Virus record (IMG/VR): IMGVR_UViG_3300035034_000897
Coordinates: 1-49,429 of that record
Source of the DNA: a virus
DNA: 49,429 nt
Reading direction: 5' to 3' (one strand)
Shown here: one piece after another, positions 41,255-48,606 of the stretch
How positions within the stretch are numbered: position 1 is the first letter of the stretch
How the letters are laid out: each line of letters opens with the position of its first letter
The notes under the pieces: model-generated
Seen by the model: the letters and a program-made list of their open reading frames with translations, nothing else
What the model was told of the DNA's origin: nothing
Database searches by the model: none
Translations under genes and position numbers: made by a program

Positions 41255-41283
41255 ATTATATCATAAATTAACTAATTACTTAA
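41255..41283 (-). promoter_or_regulatory. Putative extended -10 promoter before scaffold/capsid genes
   Basis: Leftward: TGATATAAT, an extended -10 (TGn plus perfect TATAAT at 41260-41255), with a weak -35 (TTAAGT) 17 bp further upstream overlapping the portal stop. It lies in the 96-bp gap after the portal gene, which also contains a small CGTG/CACG hairpin at 41222-41238. It would boost scaffold and capsid expression. Confidence 0.45.
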
Positions 41284-43286
41284 GCGTTCGACATTGGAGT
41301 GCTTGTATCTACTGCCTCTCCTAGCCCTGGCATAGCTTCTTGAACTGGCTCTGGGGCCTGTTCTGTGGGCAATCCTTGCATTTCTCCACCTGGAATAGTA
41401 GGTCCTCCGCCTTGCATATACCCTTCTTCATTCTGAATATGTTCATCAAAGAGCCGTTTATTGTTCTGATAAGCATTATTATCCTCTTGGATAAATGCCA
41501 TATGCAGTTCTGTATGCTCTTCCGACCATAATGATTTAGGGGTTAATGGGACTTGTTGCCCAGCTGCCATTGACATATTCTCCTGGTCTGCCATATCTGC
41601 GGTATCTTCTGGACCATTTCCACCAGTATCGTGAGAAGCTTTCTGTTTAACCATTTCTTCCTTCATCTTCTCAGCTTTCATCTTCTCTACCCTAGCTAGA
41701 ATGTCACTAATATTAGATACTGATAGCTTTTCTAGTAAAGTTTGAGGATCAATAACTCCAGTTTGAGCAAGCATAAATAGTCTTTCTATTTTAGTTTCCT
41801 CGCTGTAAGCCACTTCAGGCACAATGGCCACTCTGACCTTAGAAGACTTAATAACTGTTGTTCCATTTGGGGCTGGGCTGTCTTCTGTAACTGCTCCACC
41901 ACCAATATATTTAATCTCTTCACCCTCTTCAACTATTTTATCGCTAACAACTTGATGGTCCTCAATAGCTTCTAAACAGAACTCTGCCATTTCTCCAAGC
42001 ATTTTCTCTAAGTTCTCAATAGGTTCTGATACTGTAGCTGCGTCTGCAGACTGCAGTGCTTCAATACCTTTACCAGATTGAACGCTTCCTGGGGCTCTTC
42101 CCATAGAAGCTGCTCCAATACCACCGAGTTCTTCAATCCATCTTTCGAGGTTAGCTAGATGGTTAAAAGGTGCGGCAGGTAATGGTTGTAGGTTTTGTTG
42201 GACAGGTGGGACAGAACCTTTATAGTAAATCTTCTCAGCCCCTTTGTCTGTAATTGTAGAAACTTCTACTCCTTGCTTGATAAGATATTTACCAGCAAGC
42301 ATCCTCTGAATGTATCCTTCGATCTGACTTGTAGACTTATCGAGAGATTTGTTCAGAGAGATAAGGTCTTTCACCCACGCATTTGAATAGATAGAGTTGG
42401 GATCTTTTTCTGGGTTGTATACAAACAATGGGTATCTTCTGTAGTTAGGGTCGTATACTCTAACAAATTCATTCCCGATAATAGTAAGTATCCTCACCTT
42501 AGTCCTACCCCCCTCTTCCCACTTCATAGTCAACTCCTTAACGATAACGCTCTCCAAGTCCTTACTACCTTTAGTAATTCCATCTTCGAACTTCTCTTGT
42601 TCTAGAAGTTGTTTATATTCAGAAGAACCGTCTTTGTTATCTGGAGTGATAACTGACTTGTCCTTAATAGTGTAACTCTTGTTGTTTAATACTGAAGTCA
42701 AAGGCTTCTTGATAGCTTTGAAATAATATCTAGCACCCTTCAGGTTTGGTGCGAATGGGTCAATGTAAATATCAAAAGAATCATCACACCAGAAATCTGT
42801 CTCTGTCTTACCATCACCTTTAACAGTAACTGATCCTTCTAAAAAACCAGCAGAATACTTCAGTCCGTTAATAACAACGTCTGTGAGAGAGCTTTTGATC
42901 TGTTTCTTTTCATAAATGTTCTGTAAGATTTTGTTCTTTTGTTTTGCAGCACTAAGGTCATCATCCTCAACTCCGTCTGGATGGACTTCCCATCTAGGCT
43001 GGTTTCGTTTGATGAAGTTTTTAATACCACGAACTTGGGACTTAATCTTGTTGACCGTCCTTCTAATTTCACCTTTAGAAATAGGAATAACCTGTATCTT
43101 GTTTGTAGTTTTGTTGTAGACGACCCAATGGTCTCCACGATAAAAACGCTCATTCGTATACCAATCTCTATGCAATTTAAGGTAGTGAGTCCTTGTATCG
43201 TCAAACAGTTTGTTTGCAAATATGGCGACGTTACTATCCCCAGGTTTTAAGCCTTCACCTCGAAGGTCTTTTAATTCATACTTCAT
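41280..43286 (-). CDS. Portal protein
   Basis: 668 residues, start in ACAAAATATG. The N-terminal region has WYTNERFYRGDHWV, NKIKSQVRGIKNFIKRNQPRWEVHP and AAKQKNKILQ, typical of podovirus/P22-type portals (NR.V..I.....RN.P...V.P...D..AA). A central stretch with DPFAPNLKGARYYFK and later SLNKSLDKSTSQIEGYIQR follow, and the C-terminus is Met/Glu/Pro/Gly-rich, as in long portals with a barrel or flexible tail. Order TerL - portal - scaffold - capsid supports the call. Confidence 0.88.
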   Translation of the reverse strand: MKYELKDLRGEGLKPGDSNVAIFANKLFDDTRTHYLKLHRDWYTNERFYRGDHWVVYNKTTNKIQVIPISKGEIRRTVNKIKSQVRGIKNFIKRNQPRWEVHPDGVEDDDLSAAKQKNKILQNIYEKKQIKSSLTDVVINGLKYSAGFLEGSVTVKGDGKTETDFWCDDSFDIYIDPFAPNLKGARYYFKAIKKPLTSVLNNKSYTIKDKSVITPDNKDGSSEYKQLLEQEKFEDGITKGSKDLESVIVKELTMKWEEGGRTKVRILTIIGNEFVRVYDPNYRRYPLFVYNPEKDPNSIYSNAWVKDLISLNKSLDKSTSQIEGYIQRMLAGKYLIKQGVEVSTITDKGAEKIYYKGSVPPVQQNLQPLPAAPFNHLANLERWIEELGGIGAASMGRAPGSVQSGKGIEALQSADAATVSEPIENLEKMLGEMAEFCLEAIEDHQVVSDKIVEEGEEIKYIGGGAVTEDSPAPNGTTVIKSSKVRVAIVPEVAYSEETKIERLFMLAQTGVIDPQTLLEKLSVSNISDILARVEKMKAEKMKEEMVKQKASHDTGGNGPEDTADMADQENMSMAAGQQVPLTPKSLWSEEHTELHMAFIQEDNNAYQNNKRLFDEHIQNEEGYMQGGGPTIPGGEMQGLPTEQAPEPVQEAMPGLGEAVDTSTPMSNA

Positions 43287-43555
43287 ATTTTGTAAAAATT
43301 ATTCTTAACTAGTTGTTCAAGTTCGAAGTATCGTTCGGCACTTAAAGGGTGACATATCTTAAAAACTTTTTCGTTTGGAGTCCCCTCATTTACTTTCTTC
43401 TCTGGGAAGACAAGCCGCACTTCGCCAGCCTGATCTCTTCTAGAGAAGATAGCTATGTTACCGATATAGAGCCAACCATCAACTACAAATGAACAAAAAC
43501 CTATAAGACCATTTTCTGCGTTAATTCGTTTTATTTTGATTTTACTTATTTTCAT
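43283..43555 (-). CDS. SpoVG-like protein
   Basis: 90 residues: MKISKIKIKRINAENGLIGF, then WLYIGNIAIF, RLVFPEKKVNEG and ICHPLSAERYFELEQLV. This follows the SpoVG pattern (short strand, 'R.....G.....AS', 'I.....G.F..MP', 'HP......R..I'). Family knowledge: SpoVG proteins are small dimeric regulators that bind nucleic acids in Firmicutes, Borrelia and some phages. It overlaps the portal start (ATGA). A regulatory or RNA-binding role is possible. Confidence 0.6.
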   Translation of the reverse strand: MKISKIKIKRINAENGLIGFCSFVVDGWLYIGNIAIFSRRDQAGEVRLVFPEKKVNEGTPNEKVFKICHPLSAERYFELEQLVKNNFYKI

Positions 43556-43814
43556 CTGTTTTTAGGGCCCTTAGTAATTGTTCTGGTTCAACTTGGTCTA
43601 AATCTACTAGCTCGTCTACCTCCTCAGTTGGGAGTTCTCCTTCGTCTACAACCACTTGGCTGTATTCGTGAACATCTTCGGACTTTGTTGCTAATACAAA
43701 TTCTCTAAATCGATCCTTTTCGACCTTATCTCTTCTGGTTTGTTCTTTGCCCATATAGGCTAGGATACCTAGAAAAAAGATCACAAGTATTGCTAGGGTT
43801 AATAAATTATACAT
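43542..43814 (-). CDS. Small single-pass membrane protein with acidic tail
   Basis: 90 residues: an N-terminal transmembrane segment (LLTLAILVIFFLGILAYMG, about 4-22), a basic stretch (RRDKVEKDRFREF), then an acidic tail (VDEGELPTEEVDELVD). Its ATG lies inside the last codons of the broken HNH gene, and its end overlaps the SpoVG-like start by 14 bases. The topology (N-terminal anchor, long cytoplasmic or periplasmic tail) recalls small lysis or anchor proteins; no certain family. Confidence 0.65.
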   Translation of the reverse strand: MYNLLTLAILVIFFLGILAYMGKEQTRRDKVEKDRFREFVLATKSEDVHEYSQVVVDEGELPTEEVDELVDLDQVEPEQLLRALKTDENK

Positions 43815-44263
43815 CTTTTTTAAAATACTTTATCCATCTCTGTCTATTATGGTTTGTTTTCATATGACAGCTTTTACATAAAGTTATTAAATTATTAGGG
43901 TCACAGTTCTTTTTATCATAATCTATATGATGAATGTGAAACGTCTCATCTCCTTGCTTGCTATTACAAACCTGGCAAACATATTTATCTCTCTCTAATA
44001 GCTGTTCTTAAGCTTTCAGTCCAATCAACAGTGTATGGTTCAAAAGAAGTTCCGCCTCTCCAAGACTTACTATTTTCCTGGACATATTTTCCAGTAAGAG
44101 ATTCACTTATGTTTCTCTTATGCTCTTCTGAAAATTTTTTCCCAGACCAGAATTTTACTGCCTTTCCTTTTCTTGATTTGCTCATCTTTTCTTTCGTCTT
44201 TTCAGAATGCTTAAAGCCCTTTTTTCCCTTATTCCAAGGAATATATCCTTTAAGAAACGCCAT
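43807..44263 (-). pseudogene. Frameshifted HNH homing endonuclease at the groEL 3' end
   Basis: ATG 44263 opens MAFLKGYIPWNKGKKG, NUMOD3-like repeats (KEKMSKSRKGK, EHKRNISESLTGK), SWRGGTSFEPY and ESLRTAIRER, then stops with TAA at 43987-43985. In another frame the expected continuation DKYVCQVC, FHIHHIDYD, NNLITLCKSCH and WIKYF runs on to 43807. The break lies in an AGAGAGAG run, where two missing (or one extra) bases explain it. Without a recoding signal the catalytic domain is lost. The gene starts inside the last codons of groEL and ends over the next gene's start, so it is an insert squeezed between the two. Confidence 0.8.
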
Positions 44264-45821
44264 TTTTTTCAGGCTCGTTAGCAATAGCAACATTGCTCGT
44301 GAGGAGAATCCCTGCAGTAGCAACAGCATTCTGAATTTCATTTCTCACCACTTTTTTGGGGTCAATGATTCCATTCTTAATTAGATTCTCGTAGTCGCCT
44401 GTTAAAGCATTGAACCCAAGCCCCTTATCAATGACTCGGCCTACAACTGCTTCACCAGACCAACCACCGTTGTCTGCAATTTGTCTTAATGGAGCTGAGA
44501 GGGCTTTTCTTACGATGTCTACTCCTGTGTTAAATTCCTTTTCTCCAGTTTCAAATATGAAGTCAGAACATTTAAGAAGTGCAACTCCTCCACCTTCTAC
44601 TACACCTTCCTCTATGGCAGATTTAGTAGCATTTAAGGCATCTTCAATTCTGTAACGTCTTTCCATTTGCTCAGCATCACTTGCTCCACCAACATTTATT
44701 CTGGCGATAGAGCCATTAATGATACCGAGTCTCTCTTTAAGTTTTTCTTTTCTAAAGATATCCTTTTCGTCTTTAAGAAGAGCCTTTATCTCCTTTAGTC
44801 TTCCTTTGATATTTCCTTTAGCACCAGAGATGATTGTTGCATCTCTAGACACTAGAATCTCTTCACAAGTTCCACAGTCTTCTGCAGTCCCGTCTTCAAT
44901 TCTTTTACTAGCGTCTTCTCCTAGAACTTCTGCTCCAGTTAAGGCTGCTAAATCGAAAATGATATCTCTATTGTAGTCTCCGAAACTTGGGAGGGAAACA
45001 GGGATGCAATAGAACTTTCCCTGAAGATAATTTTGAACTAGAAACGCTAGAGCTGAACCCTCAACCTTATCAGCTAGCAATACAATATTCTTCTTACCAG
45101 CTTCTAAAAGAGACTGGATAACAGGAATAATTTGAGAGGCCATGCTTACCGTGTCTAGGCACATAATGATACTTGGTTTCTCTTGACCTGCTGATAAACG
45201 TTCTGGTCTGTTTACGAATACATGAGATGCATACCCAGATTTGATCTGAGTCCCACTAACGTATTCTACTCCAGTTTCTAGAGAACTAGAGCTTGCAACA
45301 GTAACCACTCCGTCTATACCTACCATATCAATTACACCTGAAATCATTTTACCAGTAGCTTCATCGTTATTGGCACTTATTGTAGCAACTTGATTCTTTT
45401 CATCTAGGGTCTTGATCTTCTTGGCTTGTTTGTCTAGCTTAGCAAGAACATGCTCTAGGGCTTCATCCATTCCTCTTTTAATAAGGATAGGATTCATACC
45501 AGAGGCGACTGCTTTATGACCTTCGTTAAACATTTCTCTAAGAAGGACTAGGGTGGAAGTAGTGCCATCTCCTGCAGCTCTGTTAGTATTCTCAGCTGCC
45601 TCTCTTGATATCATAGCCCCCATTCGTTCAAAGCTATCTTTAGGGTATACCTGAGCAGCTGCCGTAACTCCGTCCTTTGTGATAGTCGGATACATACCTT
45701 CTTCGAAGATAACGTGTTGACCTCGTGGACCGAGTGTAGACGATACTACATCAGCTAAAATATTAACGCCTTTTTTTATTCTGTCCCGTGCGTCAGGACC
45801 AAACTTAATTTCTTTGTTCAT
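44250..45821 (-). CDS. groEL: Phage GroEL-type chaperonin (HSP60)
   Basis: 523 residues, close to the usual 540-550. Group I chaperonin signatures are present: TLGPRG (29-34), the ATPase motif AAGDGTTSTLVL with Asp85, SANNDE, an apical domain with SGTQIKSGYASHVF, DASKRIEDG, GRLKEIKALLKDE, GGASDAEQMERR, the C-terminal ATP-site block EEGVVEGGGVALLK, and NGIIDPKKVVRNEIQNAVATAGILLTS. The Gly/Met-rich C-terminal tail of host GroEL is missing; the protein ends EPEKNGVS. Start in AATAAATATG, five bases after GroES. It probably folds capsid or other virion proteins with the phage co-chaperonin. Confidence 0.95.
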   Translation of the reverse strand: MNKEIKFGPDARDRIKKGVNILADVVSSTLGPRGQHVIFEEGMYPTITKDGVTAAAQVYPKDSFERMGAMISREAAENTNRAAGDGTTSTLVLLREMFNEGHKAVASGMNPILIKRGMDEALEHVLAKLDKQAKKIKTLDEKNQVATISANNDEATGKMISGVIDMVGIDGVVTVASSSSLETGVEYVSGTQIKSGYASHVFVNRPERLSAGQEKPSIIMCLDTVSMASQIIPVIQSLLEAGKKNIVLLADKVEGSALAFLVQNYLQGKFYCIPVSLPSFGDYNRDIIFDLAALTGAEVLGEDASKRIEDGTAEDCGTCEEILVSRDATIISGAKGNIKGRLKEIKALLKDEKDIFRKEKLKERLGIINGSIARINVGGASDAEQMERRYRIEDALNATKSAIEEGVVEGGGVALLKCSDFIFETGEKEFNTGVDIVRKALSAPLRQIADNGGWSGEAVVGRVIDKGLGFNALTGDYENLIKNGIIDPKKVVRNEIQNAVATAGILLTSNVAIANEPEKNGVS

Positions 45822-45826
45822 ATTTA

Positions 45827-46096
45827 TTATTTTTCTTTATAATCACATTCCCCGATAACATCTTGCTCATCTAAGAGAAAGAAGTCCTCGCCTTGCACAG
45901 TCAGCTTGTAAACAGCATACTTGCCGAAGATAACCGTTTTCTTAAATCTATCACCCTTAGACAGAACCTCGCCTGTAATAAGAGTTTTGTCCTCATCCAT
46001 CTCATCGATGGCCATATCGTGCTTAAAAGCAGTTCGTTTATGCTTTCTTATTACCAGCACTCCTTCTTTTGGGCTTATCTTCATTTTTTTCTTCAT
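45827..46096 (-). CDS. groES: Phage GroES-type co-chaperonin
   Basis: 89 residues from ATG 46096 (another ATG at 46084 gives 85). GroES pattern: ISPKEGVLVIRKHKR, a mobile loop region (about 21-35), TLITGEVLSKGDR, KTVIFGKYAVYKLTV and DEQDVIGECD, matching 'I.P..D.VLV', 'GxVxxxG' and 'GD.V.F.KY..........L..E.DI'. It precedes groEL by five bases in the usual groES-groEL order. The mobile loop differs from bacterial GroES (more acidic), suggesting specificity for the phage partner. Confidence 0.8.
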   Translation of the reverse strand: MKKKMKISPKEGVLVIRKHKRTAFKHDMAIDEMDEDKTLITGEVLSKGDRFKKTVIFGKYAVYKLTVQGEDFFLLDEQDVIGECDYKEK

Positions 46097-46271
46097 TATT
46101 AATAATCATATCATTACCTTGCTCTGCTAACATATCAGACACTCTGATAACAGGAATAACTTCCTGGTTAGGCATAACAACGTTAGCTGCATAAATATTG
46201 ATCTTATGCTTTTCCTGTAAGAGTTGGATGTCTTTATTCATCGCCTCGTTACGTTCTGCAAATGTTTTCAT
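46038..46271 (-). CDS. Small charged protein upstream of groES
   Basis: 77 residues with a helical N-terminus (MKTFAERNEAMNKDIQLLQE), a beta-like middle (INIYAANVVMPNQEVIPVIRVSDML) and a Lys/Glu-rich tail. The last 59 bases overlap the groES frame. No known family; coupled expression with groES is likely. Confidence 0.55.
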   Translation of the reverse strand: MKTFAERNEAMNKDIQLLQEKHKINIYAANVVMPNQEVIPVIRVSDMLAEQGNDMIINNEEKNEDKPKRRSAGNKKA

Positions 46272-46288
46272 ACGCTTTTTCTATTTAA

Positions 46289-46450
46289 TTATTTATATCT
46301 TTTAAGTAACCTAAGAACGTCAATCACGTCCTCCTGTGCTAATTCTTCTAGCATTATTTTCATAACCTCTTTAATCTGTGCAATTGAAAGGCTTTTTACT
46401 TTACCTTCTTTGGCTGTGATCTCTTTTGCTAGTGTGTTTAAGTTTATCAT
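46289..46450 (-). CDS. 53-residue helical small protein
   Basis: A short gene whose ATG at 46450 overlaps the TGA of the upstream zinc protein, with stop TAA at 46289-46291. The product (MINLNTLAKEITAKEG, then SIAQIKEVMKIMLEELAQED and VLRLLKRYK) is a compact helical peptide of a type I have seen as small conserved phage proteins near terminase genes. Role unknown. The ATGA overlap supports reality. Confidence 0.65.
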   Translation of the reverse strand: MINLNTLAKEITAKEGKVKSLSIAQIKEVMKIMLEELAQEDVIDVLRLLKRYK

Positions 46451-46713
46451 AGGAATTTTACTTTACGCTTTTTACACTTAGAACAAGCAGAGACCTCATA
46501 TCCCCATGAGGCACAAAGGTCAACCTTTTCAGGTTCTCCCCATTCGTGCTTACACCTAAGCGTAGGTTTTTTAACTTTTCTTTTTCTCTGGTGCATAGTG
46601 GGCTCATCTAAGTAACCAGTTGTTTTTTTGAGCTTCTTATGTTGTTTATAGTCGGCAGATAGTTTTCCCAACTGCCACCTACGGCCCAGCTCAAAGTTTC
46701 TTTTTTTAGACAT
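46447..46713 (-). CDS. Small zinc-finger-like protein near terminase
   Basis: 88 residues, very basic N-terminus, then a possible zinc site formed by CKHEWG, CASWGYEVSACSKC and a basic end. It starts 107 bases after the tRNA and is coupled to the 53-residue gene. Probably nucleic-acid binding; no assigned function. Confidence 0.6.
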   Translation of the reverse strand: MSKKRNFELGRRWQLGKLSADYKQHKKLKKTTGYLDEPTMHQRKRKVKKPTLRCKHEWGEPEKVDLCASWGYEVSACSKCKKRKVKFL

Positions 46714-46820
46714 TACGCCAATTTGTTGATTAAGAATTAGTCCTCCCTCTTCTTGCCCAAGAGGTGGCGAGCCTAGTCGGGGCTTCTAAAATATGATGTG
46801 CACTTATCTATATTTCATTG
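46714..46820 (-). other. Untranslated gap with two hairpins between tRNA-Trp and the next gene
   Basis: Leftward sequence contains AGCC-CCGACTA-GGCT and CCTCTT-GGGCAAG-AAGAGG (a perfect 6-bp stem with a seven-base loop) followed by A/T-rich DNA. They could be tRNA 3' processing or mRNA leader structures. No T-run and no clear promoter, so neither a terminator nor a promoter is claimed. Confidence 0.4.
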
Positions 46821-46894
46821 CACAGGGGGCACGACTCGAACGTGCAATCGACGGGTTTGGAATCCGTTGCCTTAAACCATTAGGCCACCCCTGC
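46821..46894 (-). tRNA. tRNA-Trp (anticodon CCA)
   Basis: A full cloverleaf: acceptor GCAGGGG/CCCCTGT (7 pairs, first is G-U), D-stem GCCT/AGGC with AATGGTTTA loop, anticodon arm ACGGA-TTCCAAA-CCCGT (anticodon CCA, U33 present, with an A-C mismatch at the pair next to the loop), five-base variable loop, T-arm GCACG-TTCGAGT-CGTGC, and discriminator G73. CCA is not encoded. It lies two bases after the terminase nuclease stop, so it must be processed from the late transcript or from its own one. Confidence 0.88.
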
Positions 46895-46896
46895 AA

Positions 46897-47880
46897 CTAA
46901 TCTTGATCCCAATCACTTGCTTGTATCTTGGGTCTTAATAAGTTTTGTATATCTTTTTGTATTCTTGTTTGTTCTGGCTTCACCATCTCTGGGCTTATAG
47001 GTCTAGTCATCACCATGTATCTAAGAGAGTCTGGTCCATGGTCATTCTTCTTAACAGGTTCCTCTGGATCGTTGTAATTTCTTACATTTGCCTCTGTAAG
47101 TTCCTTATAGCGGTAATTAGTGAGCTCAGAGACTAAATTAGGGCACTTATCTTTGAATATATATAGGCTAGGGGTGCCATCCACACCCAGCTTCATATAC
47201 TCTCTAATACGAGTAATGCCTGCATCTATGTCATTTTGAGCCAGTTCGAAGTCCCATCCATGGTCATAAAACTCCTCTTTAATAGAATATGGGATCTCTT
47301 CACCTCCAGTAACCTTACTCCTGTTCTTACTCTTAGTAGAAGGGTCAATTACCATCGGACTAAAGGTGTTTGTAGCGATTAATCTACGTTGAGTAACAGA
47401 TTTCCACTCCAAAGGGGGCATAAGATAGGCAAATTCTTCGAACATGTCCTTGCTGGCTCTTGATGGCAGGGCTGGTTTGTAGTATTCATCTATAATATAT
47501 AGCTTCTGGTCCATGGTCCAAGCACCAACTAGTGCACAATTGGGGTTTCTCTGTCCAAAGTCTAGACTCAGTAGCAACTCATAAGGTTCTGGGAGTTCAT
47601 AAGAGTTGATTAGGTGAATATTCTTATCAAAGTCACAGTATTCAGGACCATAAATGAGTTTACCACTCTTAGTAGAGAAATCTATCTCATATTCCTTATC
47701 CCAGGTAGCTTTTGGAGTCCCTCTTCTCTCATTATCATACCACTCTGCACCATCTCTCTCTGGATCCTTGTTCGGATCGGCTGTATAATGAAGCATTGCG
47801 ACAGCAAATCTGTTCTTGGGATTTTTCCACACTTTCATTCCCTTTATTTTTTCTGGTTGGTTTACTTCTTCGTATTTCAT
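46897..47880 (-). CDS. Terminase large subunit, nuclease part (separate ORF)
   Basis: 327 residues with the RNase H-like nuclease of TerL: first Asp in LLSLDFGQRNP (D107), second in MVIDPSTKSK (D179), and third in the NDHGPDSLRY helix (D280/D284). Starts at ATG 47880 in a TAGAAATATATG context. It is in the same frame as the upstream ATPase ORF and separated by TAG-AAA-TAT only; joined, the two parts make about 561 residues, a usual TerL length. Either a real second gene with its own start or the second half of a readthrough product. Confidence 0.87.
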   Translation of the reverse strand: MKYEEVNQPEKIKGMKVWKNPKNRFAVAMLHYTADPNKDPERDGAEWYDNERRGTPKATWDKEYEIDFSTKSGKLIYGPEYCDFDKNIHLINSYELPEPYELLLSLDFGQRNPNCALVGAWTMDQKLYIIDEYYKPALPSRASKDMFEEFAYLMPPLEWKSVTQRRLIATNTFSPMVIDPSTKSKNRSKVTGGEEIPYSIKEEFYDHGWDFELAQNDIDAGITRIREYMKLGVDGTPSLYIFKDKCPNLVSELTNYRYKELTEANVRNYNDPEEPVKKNDHGPDSLRYMVMTRPISPEMVKPEQTRIQKDIQNLLRPKIQASDWDQD

Positions 47881-47886
47881 ATATTT

Positions 47887-48582
47887 CTAAATTTCGATGT
47901 TGTCGAATACTAAATCATGGAAGAAGGTGTTATCTTCTGCCGTGCTCACACCTGTAAACTTTCCCTTAGATGAAATGGTCGGTTTAGCTGCAGTATAGGC
48001 ACTCATGGCTGCTGGTTGAAATGCCATCTCATCTGCCAGTATTCCAGAAGCGGTATGCATACGGATAATATCACCTCCCTCTGGGATTCCCCGTATCTCA
48101 GAGTTTATGCCTGGGAAAGCCAGTCTACAGTGGGTATGGGTGCCACTAGCCTGTGGGTTGGCAAGTAATGGGTGAAACTCTCTATCTAAATGATATCTCT
48201 TAAGGAATTTAGGCTCATTATCATATACGAACTTAGCCCTCTTAACGAGATCGTTTGCGTCGTCTTCTTTTTTACTCTGAAAGAACGTCAGTCTACCGTG
48301 GTGGAACTGTGTGTCCCACAGATATAGGCTGGTAAATAGCCATGACATCATTAATTGTCGGCTTTTAGGGATTAATAGCAGGTTCTCTTTCTGCCATAAC
48401 TCAACTATTTCCTTGATATAGAGCTTTTTAGGAAATGCTTTGATAGTATTCTCACGATCATGGACATCTAAAGTGAAAGCCCAGTTAGTAAGAAAGTAAT
48501 AAGGGTCATCATGACATGCCCACCACTCTAAATCTTGTAATTTTTTACTCTTATGTATCTTTTGTAGGTCTTCAACATTCAT
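47887..48582 (-). CDS. Terminase large subunit, ATPase part (ends in in-frame TAG)
   Basis: 231 residues. Deviant Walker A around 71-80 (IPKSRQLMMS, with the K-S-R-Q type loop of many TerLs), Walker B GILADEMAF (D184, E185), and coupling motif VSTAED (213-218). The adenine-binding Q and the R/K finger pattern are plausible in the first 70 residues. It stops with TAG at 47889-47887; the nuclease part begins two codons later in the same frame. It overlaps nothing and follows TerS by 24 bases. Confidence 0.87.
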   Translation of the reverse strand: MNVEDLQKIHKSKKLQDLEWWACHDDPYYFLTNWAFTLDVHDRENTIKAFPKKLYIKEIVELWQKENLLLIPKSRQLMMSWLFTSLYLWDTQFHHGRLTFFQSKKEDDANDLVKRAKFVYDNEPKFLKRYHLDREFHPLLANPQASGTHTHCRLAFPGINSEIRGIPEGGDIIRMHTASGILADEMAFQPAAMSAYTAAKPTISSKGKFTGVSTAEDNTFFHDLVFDNIEI

Positions 48583-48606
48583 ACATCTTGTTGGATAAAA
48601 AAGAGA

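Noticed and set aside
46821-46894. tRNA-Trp as amber suppressor explaining the terminase TAG
   Set aside because: The anticodon is CCA, which pairs with UGG; reading UAG would need a mismatch at the middle position.
47887-47889. TAG recoded as a sense codon genome-wide
   Set aside because: TAG serves as an ordinary stop for several genes (rusA at 9700-9702, capsid at 39168-39170, terS at 48607-48609, terminase nuclease at 46897-46899), and there is no tRNA with a CUA anticodon in the window.
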